From positions 1,323,069 to 1,387,068 of the forward strand of contig CANLZP010000001.1 of assembly GCA_947495695.1 (NCBI GenBank): 64,000 bases of DNA, in the 5' to 3' direction. Positions 35,276 to 44,375 of this stretch are shown piece by piece. A model generated the notes under the pieces. That model was not told the DNA's origin. It saw nothing but the letters and a program-made list of their open reading frames with translations, and did no database searches. Positions within the stretch are counted from its first letter, which is position 1. Each line of letters opens with the position of its first letter. The DNA is from an uncultured Erythrobacter sp. (GTDB taxonomy: Bacteria; Pseudomonadota; Alphaproteobacteria; Sphingomonadales; Sphingomonadaceae). Made by a program: the position numbers and the translations under genes.

Positions 35276-35874
35276 GATCCCTGCTCCTTACATGTCAGCC
35301 GTTCCACATTGGGTGCAGCGATGAGTTGCTCGGGACGAGCAAGCGTATCCGGCTCAGGCATGTACAGCCGCAAGGTCAGGTCAAATTTGCCCGCGTTGCG
35401 GCTGGATATCCAGTGTGCGCCATCATCGGGCTGAGTTGGCGAAATGATCGCAGTCCATGCATCCCCGCTCGATTGGTTCGAATTGAAGCTGAGCGCCTCG
35501 TCCCGATTGTCGGGCAGAAAGTTTTCGCTGTTGTATAAAGTGATGGACCACCAGCCTGCGGGCAGCGCGCCGCCCGAAATTTTATAGTCGCAATTTTCTG
35601 TAAGATGCTCGCCGGCGCCGTCGCGCGAACGGATGAAGTAAATCGCTTCGGATTTTGCCATGGCGAGCAGGCCGTGACGGGCAATCCGCGCCCGCAGATA
35701 AGGCGATGCATCAACCGATCCCTGCCGCAAATCACCGACCCAGCCGTTGATTTCGATCCCGTCGCCAATGCGGCGATCACCCGGCAGCAATCCGGACATT
35801 GCCAGCGCGCTGTAGACACCCACGCCCACACCCAAAATGCCGGCAATCCCAAACGTCGCAATCCGATTTATCAT
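35272..35874 (-). CDS. DUF1214 domain protein
   Basis: Protein of 200 residues with one N-terminal hydrophobic segment (IATFGIAGILGVGVGVYSALAM). The DUF1214 hallmarks are AIYFIRSRDGAGEHLTENCDY, GGALPAGWWSITLYNSENFL and the C-terminal FDLTLRLYMPEP. It is first in a two-gene unit with the DUF1254 protein and divergent from the LysR gene at 36013 (138 bases between), a common arrangement for a regulator and its target. Function unknown. Confidence 0.78.
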   Translation of the reverse strand: MINRIATFGIAGILGVGVGVYSALAMSGLLPGDRRIGDGIEINGWVGDLRQGSVDASPYLRARIARHGLLAMAKSEAIYFIRSRDGAGEHLTENCDYKISGGALPAGWWSITLYNSENFLPDNRDEALSFNSNQSSGDAWTAIISPTQPDDGAHWISSRNAGKFDLTLRLYMPEPDTLARPEQLIAAPNVERLTCKEQGS

Positions 35875-36012
35875 TTTACCTCTATTGCCCAGTATCGGGC
35901 AGGCCCGTCGCTGTTATCGCCATTTCAGTAGCCTGCAACAATCGCTCTGCAACCCCTGAATGATGGTAATGTCTGGCTTTGTCATAGGTCGATTACGTTG
36001 TAGGAACACGCA

Positions 36013-36891
36013 ATGCGCCTGAGACACATCGAAGTTTTTTATCATGTTTACCGCGAGGGATCGATCAGCGCGGCAGCGCGCAATTTGTTTGTCTCGCAGC
36101 CCTCTGTCAGCAAGGTTTTGCGGCATGCGGAAGATCAGTTGGGCTTCCCGCTGTTCGAGCGGCGCAAGGGCAGGCTGTATCCCACGACCACCGCGACAGA
36201 GCTGTTTCAGGAAGTCAGCGAGATTTACGATCGGGTCTCGGCGCTGGATCGGACCGCCGACAATATCCGCAATCGCAAGGGCGGGCATTTGCGGATCGGC
36301 GTGTTGCCATCATTGGGCTTTTCGATTGCTCCCCCTCTGGTGGCGGCCATGCGCAGCGCGGATCCCGATGCTAGCTTTGATCTAAGCACCTTGCACAGCG
36401 ACGAGATTCCGGCAGGCTTACTAGAGAAACGCTATGATCTTTGCATCGGCTTTGACGATGAAATTGACGAGCGTATCCGCAGTCAGACCATAAATGCAGT
36501 GGGGATCGCTTTGCTGGCAAAGCGAGGCATTTTTGCAAGCGCGGCAACCTGCCTGGCACCCGAAGATTTGTTGGATAAGGAAATGATCGGCTTGCGCGAT
36601 AGCGGGCCAGTTGCCAACCGGATCGATAATTATCTGGCGAAGGCGGGAATCGAGCCTGTCACCGCTATCACCGCTCAGACATATTATGTAGCAGCAGAAC
36701 TGGTGAAATTGGGTGCTGGATTTGCCATTGTTGATGGCTTTACCGCCAAGCGTTTCGCAAGTGACGATGTCCAGTCTTACACTTTGGCGGACTCTCCGAC
36801 TTTGCCTTTTGTCGCCATGACACTGGACGAAGACAATCAAAACGATCTGACGCAAACGGCGATAAAAACCCTGCGCGATCTGTTCGGCTAA
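36013..36891 (+). CDS. LysR-family transcriptional regulator
   Basis: Regulator of 292 residues. The N-terminal winged helix is MRLRHIEVFYHVYREGSISAAARNLFVSQPSVSKVLRHAE (about 1-60), the linker helix follows, and the substrate-binding domain begins at GGHLRIGVLPSLGFSIAPPL. It is divergent from the DUF1214/DUF1254 pair and 200 bases upstream of a TonB receptor; LysR proteins usually act on the divergent promoter. Ligand unknown. A hairpin at 36967-36989 lies between it and the receptor. Confidence 0.88.
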   Translation: MRLRHIEVFYHVYREGSISAAARNLFVSQPSVSKVLRHAEDQLGFPLFERRKGRLYPTTTATELFQEVSEIYDRVSALDRTADNIRNRKGGHLRIGVLPSLGFSIAPPLVAAMRSADPDASFDLSTLHSDEIPAGLLEKRYDLCIGFDDEIDERIRSQTINAVGIALLAKRGIFASAATCLAPEDLLDKEMIGLRDSGPVANRIDNYLAKAGIEPVTAITAQTYYVAAELVKLGAGFAIVDGFTAKRFASDDVQSYTLADSPTLPFVAMTLDEDNQNDLTQTAIKTLRDLFG

Positions 36892-36966
36892 GCGCTGATC
36901 GTTCTGCATACATCATCAATCGAAAACGGGACACGCGCCTTGCAGCCATAACGTAAGGCTATAGCC

Positions 36967-36989
36967 CAGCCGAAATATTATTTTGGCTG
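36967..36989 (+). terminator. Hairpin after LysR gene
   Basis: CAGCCGAAAT paired with ATTTTGGCTG (one wobble/mismatch near the middle) with a three-base turn, starting 76 bases after the LysR stop codon. No T-run follows. It probably ends LysR transcripts, though an operator role for the receptor gene is possible. Confidence 0.4.
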
Positions 36990-37039
36990 GCTGTTGCGCG
37001 AGAAGCCTGATTACCGTCTAATCGCGTGGGACGAGGGTT

Positions 37040-37067
37040 TGTGGTTCATTTGATGAGGTGAACCACA
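37040..37067 (+). promoter_or_regulatory. Nine-bp inverted repeat in receptor leader
   Basis: TGTGGTTCA and TGAACCACA, a perfect 9-bp inverted repeat with a 10-base loop, ends 25 bases before the TonB receptor start codon. A further GGAACCAC follows at 37083. It could be an operator or a 5'-UTR hairpin in the mRNA; the symmetry is too good to be chance. Confidence 0.55.
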
Positions 37068-37092
37068 CGAAAAACACACAGGGGAACCACTA

Positions 37093-40000
37093 ATGAAAAC
37101 CGGAACGCGCTTTATCTCTTTCGCCGGCGCATCTGTGCTGGCGCTCGCCAGTGCCACCGCGCACGCTCAAGCAACAGACGGTGACAGCGCCGCGAATGCT
37201 GCGCAAGACGCTGAGGATACGACGCCAGTCATCGTGGTAACAGGCTCGCAGATCCGCGGCGCACAAGTGGATGATGTCTTGCCAGTGACCGTGGTAGGCG
37301 AGGATCTGATCGATTCAATCGACCCATCATCGGGCGACGAAATTTTCCGCGCGATCCCGCAAGCTGGTTCGGTCGAGTTTAACGAACAAAGCACGGCAGG
37401 CGGTGTGAATGGTGCGCGCGGCGATATTGCATCGATCAACCTGCGCGGTTTGGGCACGGGTAACACCCTGTTGTTGGTCAACGGACGCCGGATGCTGCTG
37501 AACCCAGGGTTCCAAACCGAGCTGTTTGTTCCTGTGGTTTCACCTGACACAAATACGATCGCGCCGGGCAGCGTTCGTCGGGTCGAGGTCCTGCGGGACG
37601 GTGCTTCGGCCGTTTATGGTGCTGACGCTGTGGCCGGCGTGGTCAACACGATCTTGCGCGGCAACCGCAATGGCGGCTTCGTGCAAGGCAATGTTCGCAT
37701 GTCAGACGGCACGGGACTGCTCAATTATCGCATCAACGGTGGCTATGGGTTCGATTTCGCGGATGGCCGCGGCAATCTGACCGTTTATGGCGGCTATTTC
37801 TACGAGAATGGCCTGCGCGCTGAAGACCGCGATTTCTCCGCTTCTAGCGATCTGCGGCCGTTCTTGGTCGGAACCGATTTCGAAGGCGATACGCAGTTTG
37901 ATAACCGCTCAATTAATTCGCCCTGGGGCGCGTTTGATATTCAAGGCTCGAGCGCAACATCGTCCAATACAACTGACCTGCGCGATGATGATTTCCACCT
38001 GCAACCATGCGCCATTTTTGGCCCCAATGGTGCGGCTGACAGCGATGGCCGGGTGATTGATCTGGGCAATGGCATTTGCGCTGATAACGGTGGCACGATT
38101 GACCGGGACTTGCGCTATAACATTGGCGGCCAACGTTTCTTGTACTCGCAAAAGAAGCGCTACAACGCACAAGCGCTGTTTAACTATGAATTGAGCGATT
38201 CTGCAGAATTCTATTTCGAGGGTTCTTACTACCGCTCGGAAAACTTCCGCGAACGCGAGCAAAGCACCATGCTGAGCGCGGTTCCGCTAGGGGTTGAGGC
38301 CACAGCATTTTGGAACCCGCTTGGGGCGACCACATTGGCCGATGGATCACCCAACCCAAACCGGGTCGATAATGGCATTGGATCGGGCGTAACCGCTGCT
38401 GGTCGTGATTTGTTGATGGAAGATTACCGGTTTGTGGATGCTGGACCGCGGCTTGGCTCCGTTACCAAGAACGAGTTTAGGCTGGTGGCTGGCTTGAAGG
38501 GCGATCTGGGCGGCTGGGATTACGATACTGGCGTGCTGTATGCGCAAGCCAACAGCACTGACCTTACCCGCAACCGGATCTCGAACACTTTGGTGCAAGA
38601 TGCGATAAACCGTACCGATGCGACTGCCTATAACCCGTTTAATGGCGGTTGCTTCCTGACCGAATTTGGCACCGACAGCATTGATTGTACGCCCAATCCC
38701 CAAAGCGTGATCGATGATATAACCATTGATGTAACCCGGAAGGGCGAAACCACGCTGGCTTTGGCTGATTTCAAAATTTCGCGGCCTGATCTGTTCGACT
38801 TGCCCGCAGGCGGAGTTGGCTTTGCAGCTGGCGTTGAGTTCCGCCGCGAGACCTTCATCGATGATCGTGATGATCGTCTGGATGGCACGATCACCTTCAC
38901 CAATGCCGTGAATGGCGACACCTTCGGCAGCGATGTTGTGGGCTCCAGCCCATCTCCCGATACCAGTGGTAACCGCGAGGTTTATTCAGCCTTCGCCGAA
39001 GCTTTGGTGCCACTGGTTTCTGAAGACATGGATATTCCGCTGATCAATTCGCTGGAACTGCAATTGGCAGCCCGGTTCGAGGAGTTTTCAGACTCGTCGA
39101 GCGCATTTGTCCCGCGCGCTGCGCTGGCATGGCGGCCGTTTGAAGATCTGTTGTTCCGCGGTGCATGGTCGCAAGGCTTCCGCGCACCAAACCTGATCCA
39201 GATCAACGATCTGGGCACGACGCGTTCCAACTCAGTCGTGCAAGCGGTTGAGTGTGTTGCCGAAATCATCAAGGGTGACGAGGACGACGTGCCAGATTGC
39301 GGCACGAGAGGAACGATTGATTTCCGGACCGGGGCGAGCAATCTGGATCCCGAGGATACAGAAAGCATCAACTTTGGTGTTGTTTTGACGCCTAGCTTCA
39401 TCCCCGGCCTGACATTGACGGCTGACTATTGGCAAGTTGAGCAAGAAGGCATCATCGGCATCTTTGGCAATCGCAACGCGCTGTTGCTCGATCTGCTGCT
39501 GCGACTTCAGGGTAGTTCCAACCCCAATGTGGTCCGCGATGCACCCGATCAAGATCAATTGGACCTATATGCTGGAACCGGGATCAATCCGGCTGGTGAT
39601 ATCCAGCAGATCCTGAACCCCTATCGCAATCTGGATGGACGCAAGTCTGAAGGTCTGGATTTCAGCGTGCTGTATGAATTCCCCACCAGCTTTGGTGATT
39701 TCGACATCCAACTTAATGCGGCAAGGCTGATTGGATTTGAGCAAAATGCTGGCGCTGACGCCGATCTCTTGTTCACCGACCTGCAACCTGCGCTGGCAGC
39801 GATTCCTGAATTGTCCGTCAGTGATGTTGCGGCATTGGCGCCGTTTGGGTTTGGCGAACTGATCGAAATTGATGGCCGTCCCAAATGGCGTGCATCGGGA
39901 TCTATCGCTTGGGAAAGTGGACCGGTTCGCGTGAACTTCTTCGGTCGGTATGTTGGACAAGTTTTCGATCCAGGCGCTCAGCAAGATGATACGGCTGAAT

Positions 40001-40212
40001 TTTTCCGAGTGGACGATTGGTTCACGCTCAACTTTGGTATCAGCTATAAGATCGAAAATGACACGGCGCTGGATGGAACCCGTTTGCGCTTTGGCGTGAA
40101 CAACATCCTGAACGAGGCTCCACCGCTCGCGGATGAAAGCTTTGGCTTCTACGGCAGCCTGCACAGCGGCCGTGGACGGCAGTTCTCGATTGATCTGCGC
40201 AAAGACTTTTGA
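37093..40212 (+). CDS. TonB-dependent receptor (oligopeptide/unknown substrate)
   Basis: Outer-membrane transporter of 1039 residues. The signal peptide ends near residue 26 (ATAHA-Q), the TonB-box-like IVVTG is at 47-51, and the plug has FRAIPQAGSVEFN, SINLRGLGTGNTLLLVNGRR and SVRRVEVLRDGASAVYGADAVAGVVN. The barrel ends QFSIDLRKDF. AGGGGAA precedes the ATG. It heads a row of genes for peptide and D-amino-acid processing, so a modified peptide or amino-acid conjugate is a fair guess for its substrate. A terminator-like hairpin follows but the next gene starts only 70 bases later. Confidence 0.9.
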   Translation: MKTGTRFISFAGASVLALASATAHAQATDGDSAANAAQDAEDTTPVIVVTGSQIRGAQVDDVLPVTVVGEDLIDSIDPSSGDEIFRAIPQAGSVEFNEQSTAGGVNGARGDIASINLRGLGTGNTLLLVNGRRMLLNPGFQTELFVPVVSPDTNTIAPGSVRRVEVLRDGASAVYGADAVAGVVNTILRGNRNGGFVQGNVRMSDGTGLLNYRINGGYGFDFADGRGNLTVYGGYFYENGLRAEDRDFSASSDLRPFLVGTDFEGDTQFDNRSINSPWGAFDIQGSSATSSNTTDLRDDDFHLQPCAIFGPNGAADSDGRVIDLGNGICADNGGTIDRDLRYNIGGQRFLYSQKKRYNAQALFNYELSDSAEFYFEGSYYRSENFREREQSTMLSAVPLGVEATAFWNPLGATTLADGSPNPNRVDNGIGSGVTAAGRDLLMEDYRFVDAGPRLGSVTKNEFRLVAGLKGDLGGWDYDTGVLYAQANSTDLTRNRISNTLVQDAINRTDATAYNPFNGGCFLTEFGTDSIDCTPNPQSVIDDITIDVTRKGETTLALADFKISRPDLFDLPAGGVGFAAGVEFRRETFIDDRDDRLDGTITFTNAVNGDTFGSDVVGSSPSPDTSGNREVYSAFAEALVPLVSEDMDIPLINSLELQLAARFEEFSDSSSAFVPRAALAWRPFEDLLFRGAWSQGFRAPNLIQINDLGTTRSNSVVQAVECVAEIIKGDEDDVPDCGTRGTIDFRTGASNLDPEDTESINFGVVLTPSFIPGLTLTADYWQVEQEGIIGIFGNRNALLLDLLLRLQGSSNPNVVRDAPDQDQLDLYAGTGINPAGDIQQILNPYRNLDGRKSEGLDFSVLYEFPTSFGDFDIQLNAARLIGFEQNAGADADLLFTDLQPALAAIPELSVSDVAALAPFGFGELIEIDGRPKWRASGSIAWESGPVRVNFFGRYVGQVFDPGAQQDDTAEFFRVDDWFTLNFGISYKIENDTALDGTRLRFGVNNILNEAPPLADESFGFYGSLHSGRGRQFSIDLRKDF

Positions 40213-40220
40213 CCTTACGA

Positions 40221-40252
40221 AGGGCCACGGTGGAAACATCGCGGCCCTTTTT
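40221..40252 (+). terminator. Rho-independent terminator after TonB receptor
   Basis: AGGGCCACG pairs with CGCGGCCCT (one internal mismatch) around a 10-base loop and runs into TTTTT at 40248-40252. It lies between the receptor and the carboxypeptidase gene, so the downstream genes are probably expressed at a lower level by readthrough or from their own promoter. Confidence 0.75.
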
Positions 40253-40282
40253 CCTTCTGATGATGCAAGGGGATCGTGACCG

Positions 40283-41554
40283 ATGCGCATGCATACGATA
40301 ATTGTCGTCCTGACGGCGGCTTTGGCGTTTGTTTCAACGCCTGCAGCGGCGGCGCACGATCCCGCGGTGCCTGCCACCGCGGCGGCTTCAGTTGCTGAAT
40401 GCGCAACCGACAAGGCCCGGATTGACAAGGACTTTTCAACCGGTGCCTATTCTAACTGCAAAGCGACCACCAAGAATCACTTTAAGCTGACCATCGCGCC
40501 CGAGGATGAGGGCGAAATCAACTGCAGCGCGTGGTACGCATTTCGAATTGCTGCTCCTCGCAAAACCCGGATCAAAGTCGATCTTGACTACACCAGGTGT
40601 GGCCACCGTTACTGGCCAAAGACCAGTACGGATGGGGTGAACTGGAAATTCATGAATCCCAAGTATGTGACGATCGAGGGCGAGAGCGATGAACGCGCTG
40701 CAAGATTGACCCTCAGCGTCGGGAAAGAACCATTGTTTGTGGCCGCGCAAGAGATATTCCCTCCGTCGGTTTATGATGCCTGGCTGAGCGAGATGGACAA
40801 GGCGCCCTTTGCCTCGGTCGAATTGTTGGGCCGGTCTGCCCATGGTCGCGCAATCAAGCTGCTGACCATAGCAGAGGCGAGTAGTGCGCCGCGCGAAACA
40901 ATTGTGCTGGTTGGCCGACAGCATCCGCCCGAGGTGACCGGTGCATTGGCTATGTTGCCATTTGTCGAAACCATCATGGGCGATAGCGAACTGGCTAAAG
41001 CGTATAGAGCGCGGTTTGAGACACTGGCGGTTCCGCTGCTCAATCCCGATGGCGTGGTTTATGGATATTGGCGCCACAACACCGGCGGGGTCGACCTCAA
41101 CCGGGATTGGGGGCCTTTTACCCAACCAGAAACCGGTTTGATGCAAAATGTTCTGCAGTCGATCGACAAGGATCCTGAGCGCTCTTTGCGGGTTTTGATC
41201 GACTTTCACTCGACCAATAAAGATGTGTTCTACACCATCCCGGACGAGCTGCCGACCGATCCGGAGCTGTTCATCAAGACATGGTTGGGTTTCTATCAAA
41301 CGCGTATGCCTGATTATGACGTCAACCGCGATGCGCGCCATGTGGTTGGGCGACCTATATCCAAGGCCCATGTCTACGATACTTATGGTGTGCCGGGCAT
41401 TACATTCGAGATTGGCGACGAAACCGATCGCCAACTGATCAAGCGTATCGGGCGCGAATCCGCGATCGCAATGATGCAAACCATGTTGCAGACGCCGCTT
41501 CCACAGGCACCCAAAGCACGGGCAGCCAATGCGCAACCTTCTGGCGAGCAATGA
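40283..41554 (+). CDS. Secreted M14-family zinc carboxypeptidase
   Basis: Protein of 423 residues with a signal peptide (MRMHTIIVVLTAALAFVSTPAAA). An N-terminal beta-domain resembling that of cytosolic-carboxypeptidase-like proteins (about 50-155) precedes the peptidase domain. The zinc ligands are H214 and E217 (GRQHPPE) and H309 (LIDFHST). The substrate-carboxylate region NPDGVVYGYWRHNTGGVDLNRDW is intact and the catalytic glutamate is E377 (ITFEIGDE). It would trim C-terminal residues from peptides in the periplasm. It overlaps the amidohydrolase gene by four bases. Confidence 0.86.
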   Translation: MRMHTIIVVLTAALAFVSTPAAAAHDPAVPATAAASVAECATDKARIDKDFSTGAYSNCKATTKNHFKLTIAPEDEGEINCSAWYAFRIAAPRKTRIKVDLDYTRCGHRYWPKTSTDGVNWKFMNPKYVTIEGESDERAARLTLSVGKEPLFVAAQEIFPPSVYDAWLSEMDKAPFASVELLGRSAHGRAIKLLTIAEASSAPRETIVLVGRQHPPEVTGALAMLPFVETIMGDSELAKAYRARFETLAVPLLNPDGVVYGYWRHNTGGVDLNRDWGPFTQPETGLMQNVLQSIDKDPERSLRVLIDFHSTNKDVFYTIPDELPTDPELFIKTWLGFYQTRMPDYDVNRDARHVVGRPISKAHVYDTYGVPGITFEIGDETDRQLIKRIGRESAIAMMQTMLQTPLPQAPKARAANAQPSGEQ

Positions 41555-43140
41555 CGCTTCGCATGTTCGCAACCGTTTGTGTGGGTATGATAGCCGGACT
41601 TTCGGCCTGCCAAACAACGCCGCCGCCAGAGGCTGTCGATACGATAATCATCGGCGGCTGGCTGTATGATGGATCGCCATCATCAACCGGTGCTGTTGCC
41701 GATATCGTTCTGCGAAATGATGCAATTGTTTATGTTGGACCCGATGCGGCTCAACTCTATCGCGCCGACAGCGTGATCGATGCAAGTGGGCTGATCGTTG
41801 CGCCCGGATTTATTGATCCGCACACCCATGCAGGCTCTGACTTGGTTTCCAGCGATATCGAACGGCGCGCCAATCTGCCTTTCGCCTTTCAGGGGGTGAC
41901 AACAGTTGTGGTGGGCAATGATGGCGGCGGCAAGCCCACCATTGCCGATCTTGCGCGTGACGCCCACGACAATGGCATCGGTACTAATGCGGCCTATCTG
42001 GTTGGATTTGGTCCGGTCAGGGAGGCGGTTCTGAATAAAGAGAACCGCGCGCCGTCCTCCAGCGAGTTGGAGGAAATGAGATCCATCACCCATGGCGCCA
42101 TGTGCGAAGGTGCATGGGGCTTTTCTGCCGGGCTGTATTATGTCCCGCAAAGTTACTCTCAAACCGACGAAGTTATCGCCTTGGCCACCGTCGCTGGCAA
42201 GATGGGGGGCTATTACGACACCCATATGCGCGACGAGAGCACCTATAATGTCACCGTCACCGGCGCACTGGCTGAAACATTGGAGATCGGCCGAAAGGCT
42301 GGGCTTCCGGTCCACATCGCTCATATCAAAGCTCTGGGACCAGCTGTGTGGGGGCACAGCGCACAAATGATCGCGATGGTTGAGCAGGCGCGGGCAAGCG
42401 GGCTGCGCGTGACCGCCGACCAATATCCATGGGAAGCGTCGGGCACCCGCATTTCCAACGCGCTGGTCCCGCGCGATGCGCTTGAAGGCGGTCTGTCGAC
42501 CTTACGCAACCGCTTGGCTGATCCCGCCCAGTTGCAGAGCATTCGGCAGGGTATGGCAGATGCGATCAAGCGGCGCGGCGGAGCGGATCGTTTGTTGATC
42601 ACAGGACAGCTGGCCGGATCAAACGCTCCGGTTGGAAAAACACTTGCAGAATTGGGTGAGTTGACCGGCATGGCTTCCGTCGATGCCGCCATTGATGTGC
42701 TGCGCAGAGGAGATGCAAGGCTGGCATCGTTCAATATGAATCTGGCCGATATTGCTGCCTTTGCCAAGCAAGAATGGGTTGTCACAGGATCGGACGGATC
42801 AAATGGCCACCCGCGCAAATATGGTAGTTTTCCCAAGGCCTATCGCGACCTTGTACAGGGTGGTGGCGAGATGAGCCTTGCCCGCTTCATCAATCGATCC
42901 AGCGGAATGACGGCCGATATTATTGGATTGCCCGGGCGCGGCTATTTGCGGTCTGGCTATCACGCCGATGTGCTGGTGTTTGATCCAGCCAAATTTGCCC
43001 CCAATGCCGATTATTCTGTCCCACGCGAGCTATCGACCGGGGTGGTCCATTTATTTGTGAATGGTGTGCCGGTGATCACTAACGGGACACACACTGGCGA
43101 ACTGCCAGGCAAACCGCTGCTGAAGGAAACGCAATGCTAA
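41551..43140 (+). CDS. Lipoprotein N-acyl-D-amino-acid deacylase-like amidohydrolase
   Basis: Protein of 529 residues with a lipobox (VGMIAGLSAC, C20), so it is likely anchored in the periplasm. It belongs to the amidohydrolase superfamily subgroup of D-aminoacylases: H91-T-H93 (GFIDPHTHAG), later metal histidines in YDTHMRDES and HIAHIKALG, and the catalytic aspartate in VTGSDGS. The bridging cysteine position of classical D-aminoacylase (GNCG) is D124 here (VVGNDGGGK). It would release free D-amino acids from N-acyl or peptide-like substrates. It is coupled to the upstream carboxypeptidase and overlaps the symporter gene by seven bases. Confidence 0.82.
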   Translation: MTLRMFATVCVGMIAGLSACQTTPPPEAVDTIIIGGWLYDGSPSSTGAVADIVLRNDAIVYVGPDAAQLYRADSVIDASGLIVAPGFIDPHTHAGSDLVSSDIERRANLPFAFQGVTTVVVGNDGGGKPTIADLARDAHDNGIGTNAAYLVGFGPVREAVLNKENRAPSSSELEEMRSITHGAMCEGAWGFSAGLYYVPQSYSQTDEVIALATVAGKMGGYYDTHMRDESTYNVTVTGALAETLEIGRKAGLPVHIAHIKALGPAVWGHSAQMIAMVEQARASGLRVTADQYPWEASGTRISNALVPRDALEGGLSTLRNRLADPAQLQSIRQGMADAIKRRGGADRLLITGQLAGSNAPVGKTLAELGELTGMASVDAAIDVLRRGDARLASFNMNLADIAAFAKQEWVVTGSDGSNGHPRKYGSFPKAYRDLVQGGGEMSLARFINRSSGMTADIIGLPGRGYLRSGYHADVLVFDPAKFAPNADYSVPRELSTGVVHLFVNGVPVITNGTHTGELPGKPLLKETQC

Positions 43141-44372
43141 GAGCCTGGTTCAAAATAAAATTGTGGCAGCGCGTCTTGGGTGCTCTGGTTTTGGGCGTTC
43201 TTGCCGGGCTTTATCTGGGCGAAGCAGCGGAAAGCATTCGCTGGATCGGCGATCTGTTCATTCGCGCCATCCGGATGCTGATTGTACCGTTGATCTTCTT
43301 CTCGCTGGTGTCGGGGATCGCGGCTCTGGGTGATCTCAAGAAGTTGGGCAGTGTGGGCGGCAAGGCCTTGGGACTGTTCCTGTTCACCGCGCTGGCGTCG
43401 ATCACGCTGGGTCTTACCATGGGCACTATATTTGAACCGGGTGTGGGGCTGGATATCGCTTTGGACGCAGGTGTAGATATTATTCAACCGCCAGAGCTGA
43501 GTTGGACCGAGCGTCTGCTTGCGCTCATTCCGGAAAATCCTGTGATGACCATGGCCGAGGGGCAGATATTGCCGCTGATCATCTTTGCTATGTTGTTCGG
43601 TATATCCTTGCTGATGGCGGGTGAAGAAGCTGCGCCGGTTGTGAAAATTGTCGATGCCGGTGCAGCCGTGATGCAGCAGATGACCATGATAGTTATGGAG
43701 CTGACTCCGTTTGGTGTTTTCGCATTGATGGCATGGGTGACGGGCACATTCGGGTTCGAAGCATTGGCTCCTTTGGCGACGATGGTCGCGCTCAATTACG
43801 CTGGGTGTTTCATCATTATTTTGGTGGTCTATCCCTTGATCCTGCGCACGATCGCAAAGCTGCCGGTGGTGGATTTCTACCGAGGTATTTTTGATGCGCA
43901 GGCGGTAGCGTTTTCAACCGCTTCATCCAATGCCGCATTGCCTGTCACCCTGCGCTGTGTTCAGCGTAACTTGGGCGTGTCGCGTTCGGTCTCTAGTTTT
44001 GTGATCGCGCTGGGCGCGACCATCAATATGAACGGAACGGCGATGTATCTGGGCTTGGTCGCGGTGTTCGGCGCGCAGTTGTTCGGCATCGAATTGACTA
44101 TGACATCCTATTTGATGATCGCCCTGACCGCGACGCTTGGCGCGGTCGGGGCGGCCGGGATCCCAGGTTCTGGCTTGATTATGATGGGACTGGTGCTCAG
44201 CGCCATAGGTGTGCCGCTGGAAACCATCGCCTTTGTCGCTGGCATCAACCACATCATGGATATGATGCGCACGATGACCAATGTTACCGGAGATGCCACC
44301 ATTGCTGTTGCAGTTGGCCGGATGGCGGGTGAAATTGACGTCGAGGAATATGAATCCGCCGACGATATCTAG
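43134..44372 (+). CDS. Dicarboxylate/amino acid:cation symporter (DAACS family)
   Basis: Inner-membrane transporter of 412 residues with the family's two re-entrant hairpins: serine-rich FSTASSNAALPVTL (HP1) and GAVGAAGIPGSGLIMMGLVL (HP2). The helix-7 cation motif is NMNGT where many members have NMDGT. Such carriers take up C4-dicarboxylates, glutamate/aspartate or neutral amino acids with sodium or protons. Coupled to a periplasmic aminoacylase and close to an exported lyase, it may import the free amino acid or fumarate they release. Confidence 0.85.
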   Translation: MLRAWFKIKLWQRVLGALVLGVLAGLYLGEAAESIRWIGDLFIRAIRMLIVPLIFFSLVSGIAALGDLKKLGSVGGKALGLFLFTALASITLGLTMGTIFEPGVGLDIALDAGVDIIQPPELSWTERLLALIPENPVMTMAEGQILPLIIFAMLFGISLLMAGEEAAPVVKIVDAGAAVMQQMTMIVMELTPFGVFALMAWVTGTFGFEALAPLATMVALNYAGCFIIILVVYPLILRTIAKLPVVDFYRGIFDAQAVAFSTASSNAALPVTLRCVQRNLGVSRSVSSFVIALGATINMNGTAMYLGLVAVFGAQLFGIELTMTSYLMIALTATLGAVGAAGIPGSGLIMMGLVLSAIGVPLETIAFVAGINHIMDMMRTMTNVTGDATIAVAVGRMAGEIDVEEYESADDI

Positions 44373-44375
44373 GGC

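Noticed and set aside
40436..41617. Leftward open frame of 393 codons opposite the M14 carboxypeptidase gene
   Set aside because: Complementary shadow of a well-supported gene with intact zinc motifs; no ribosome site or recognisable domain.
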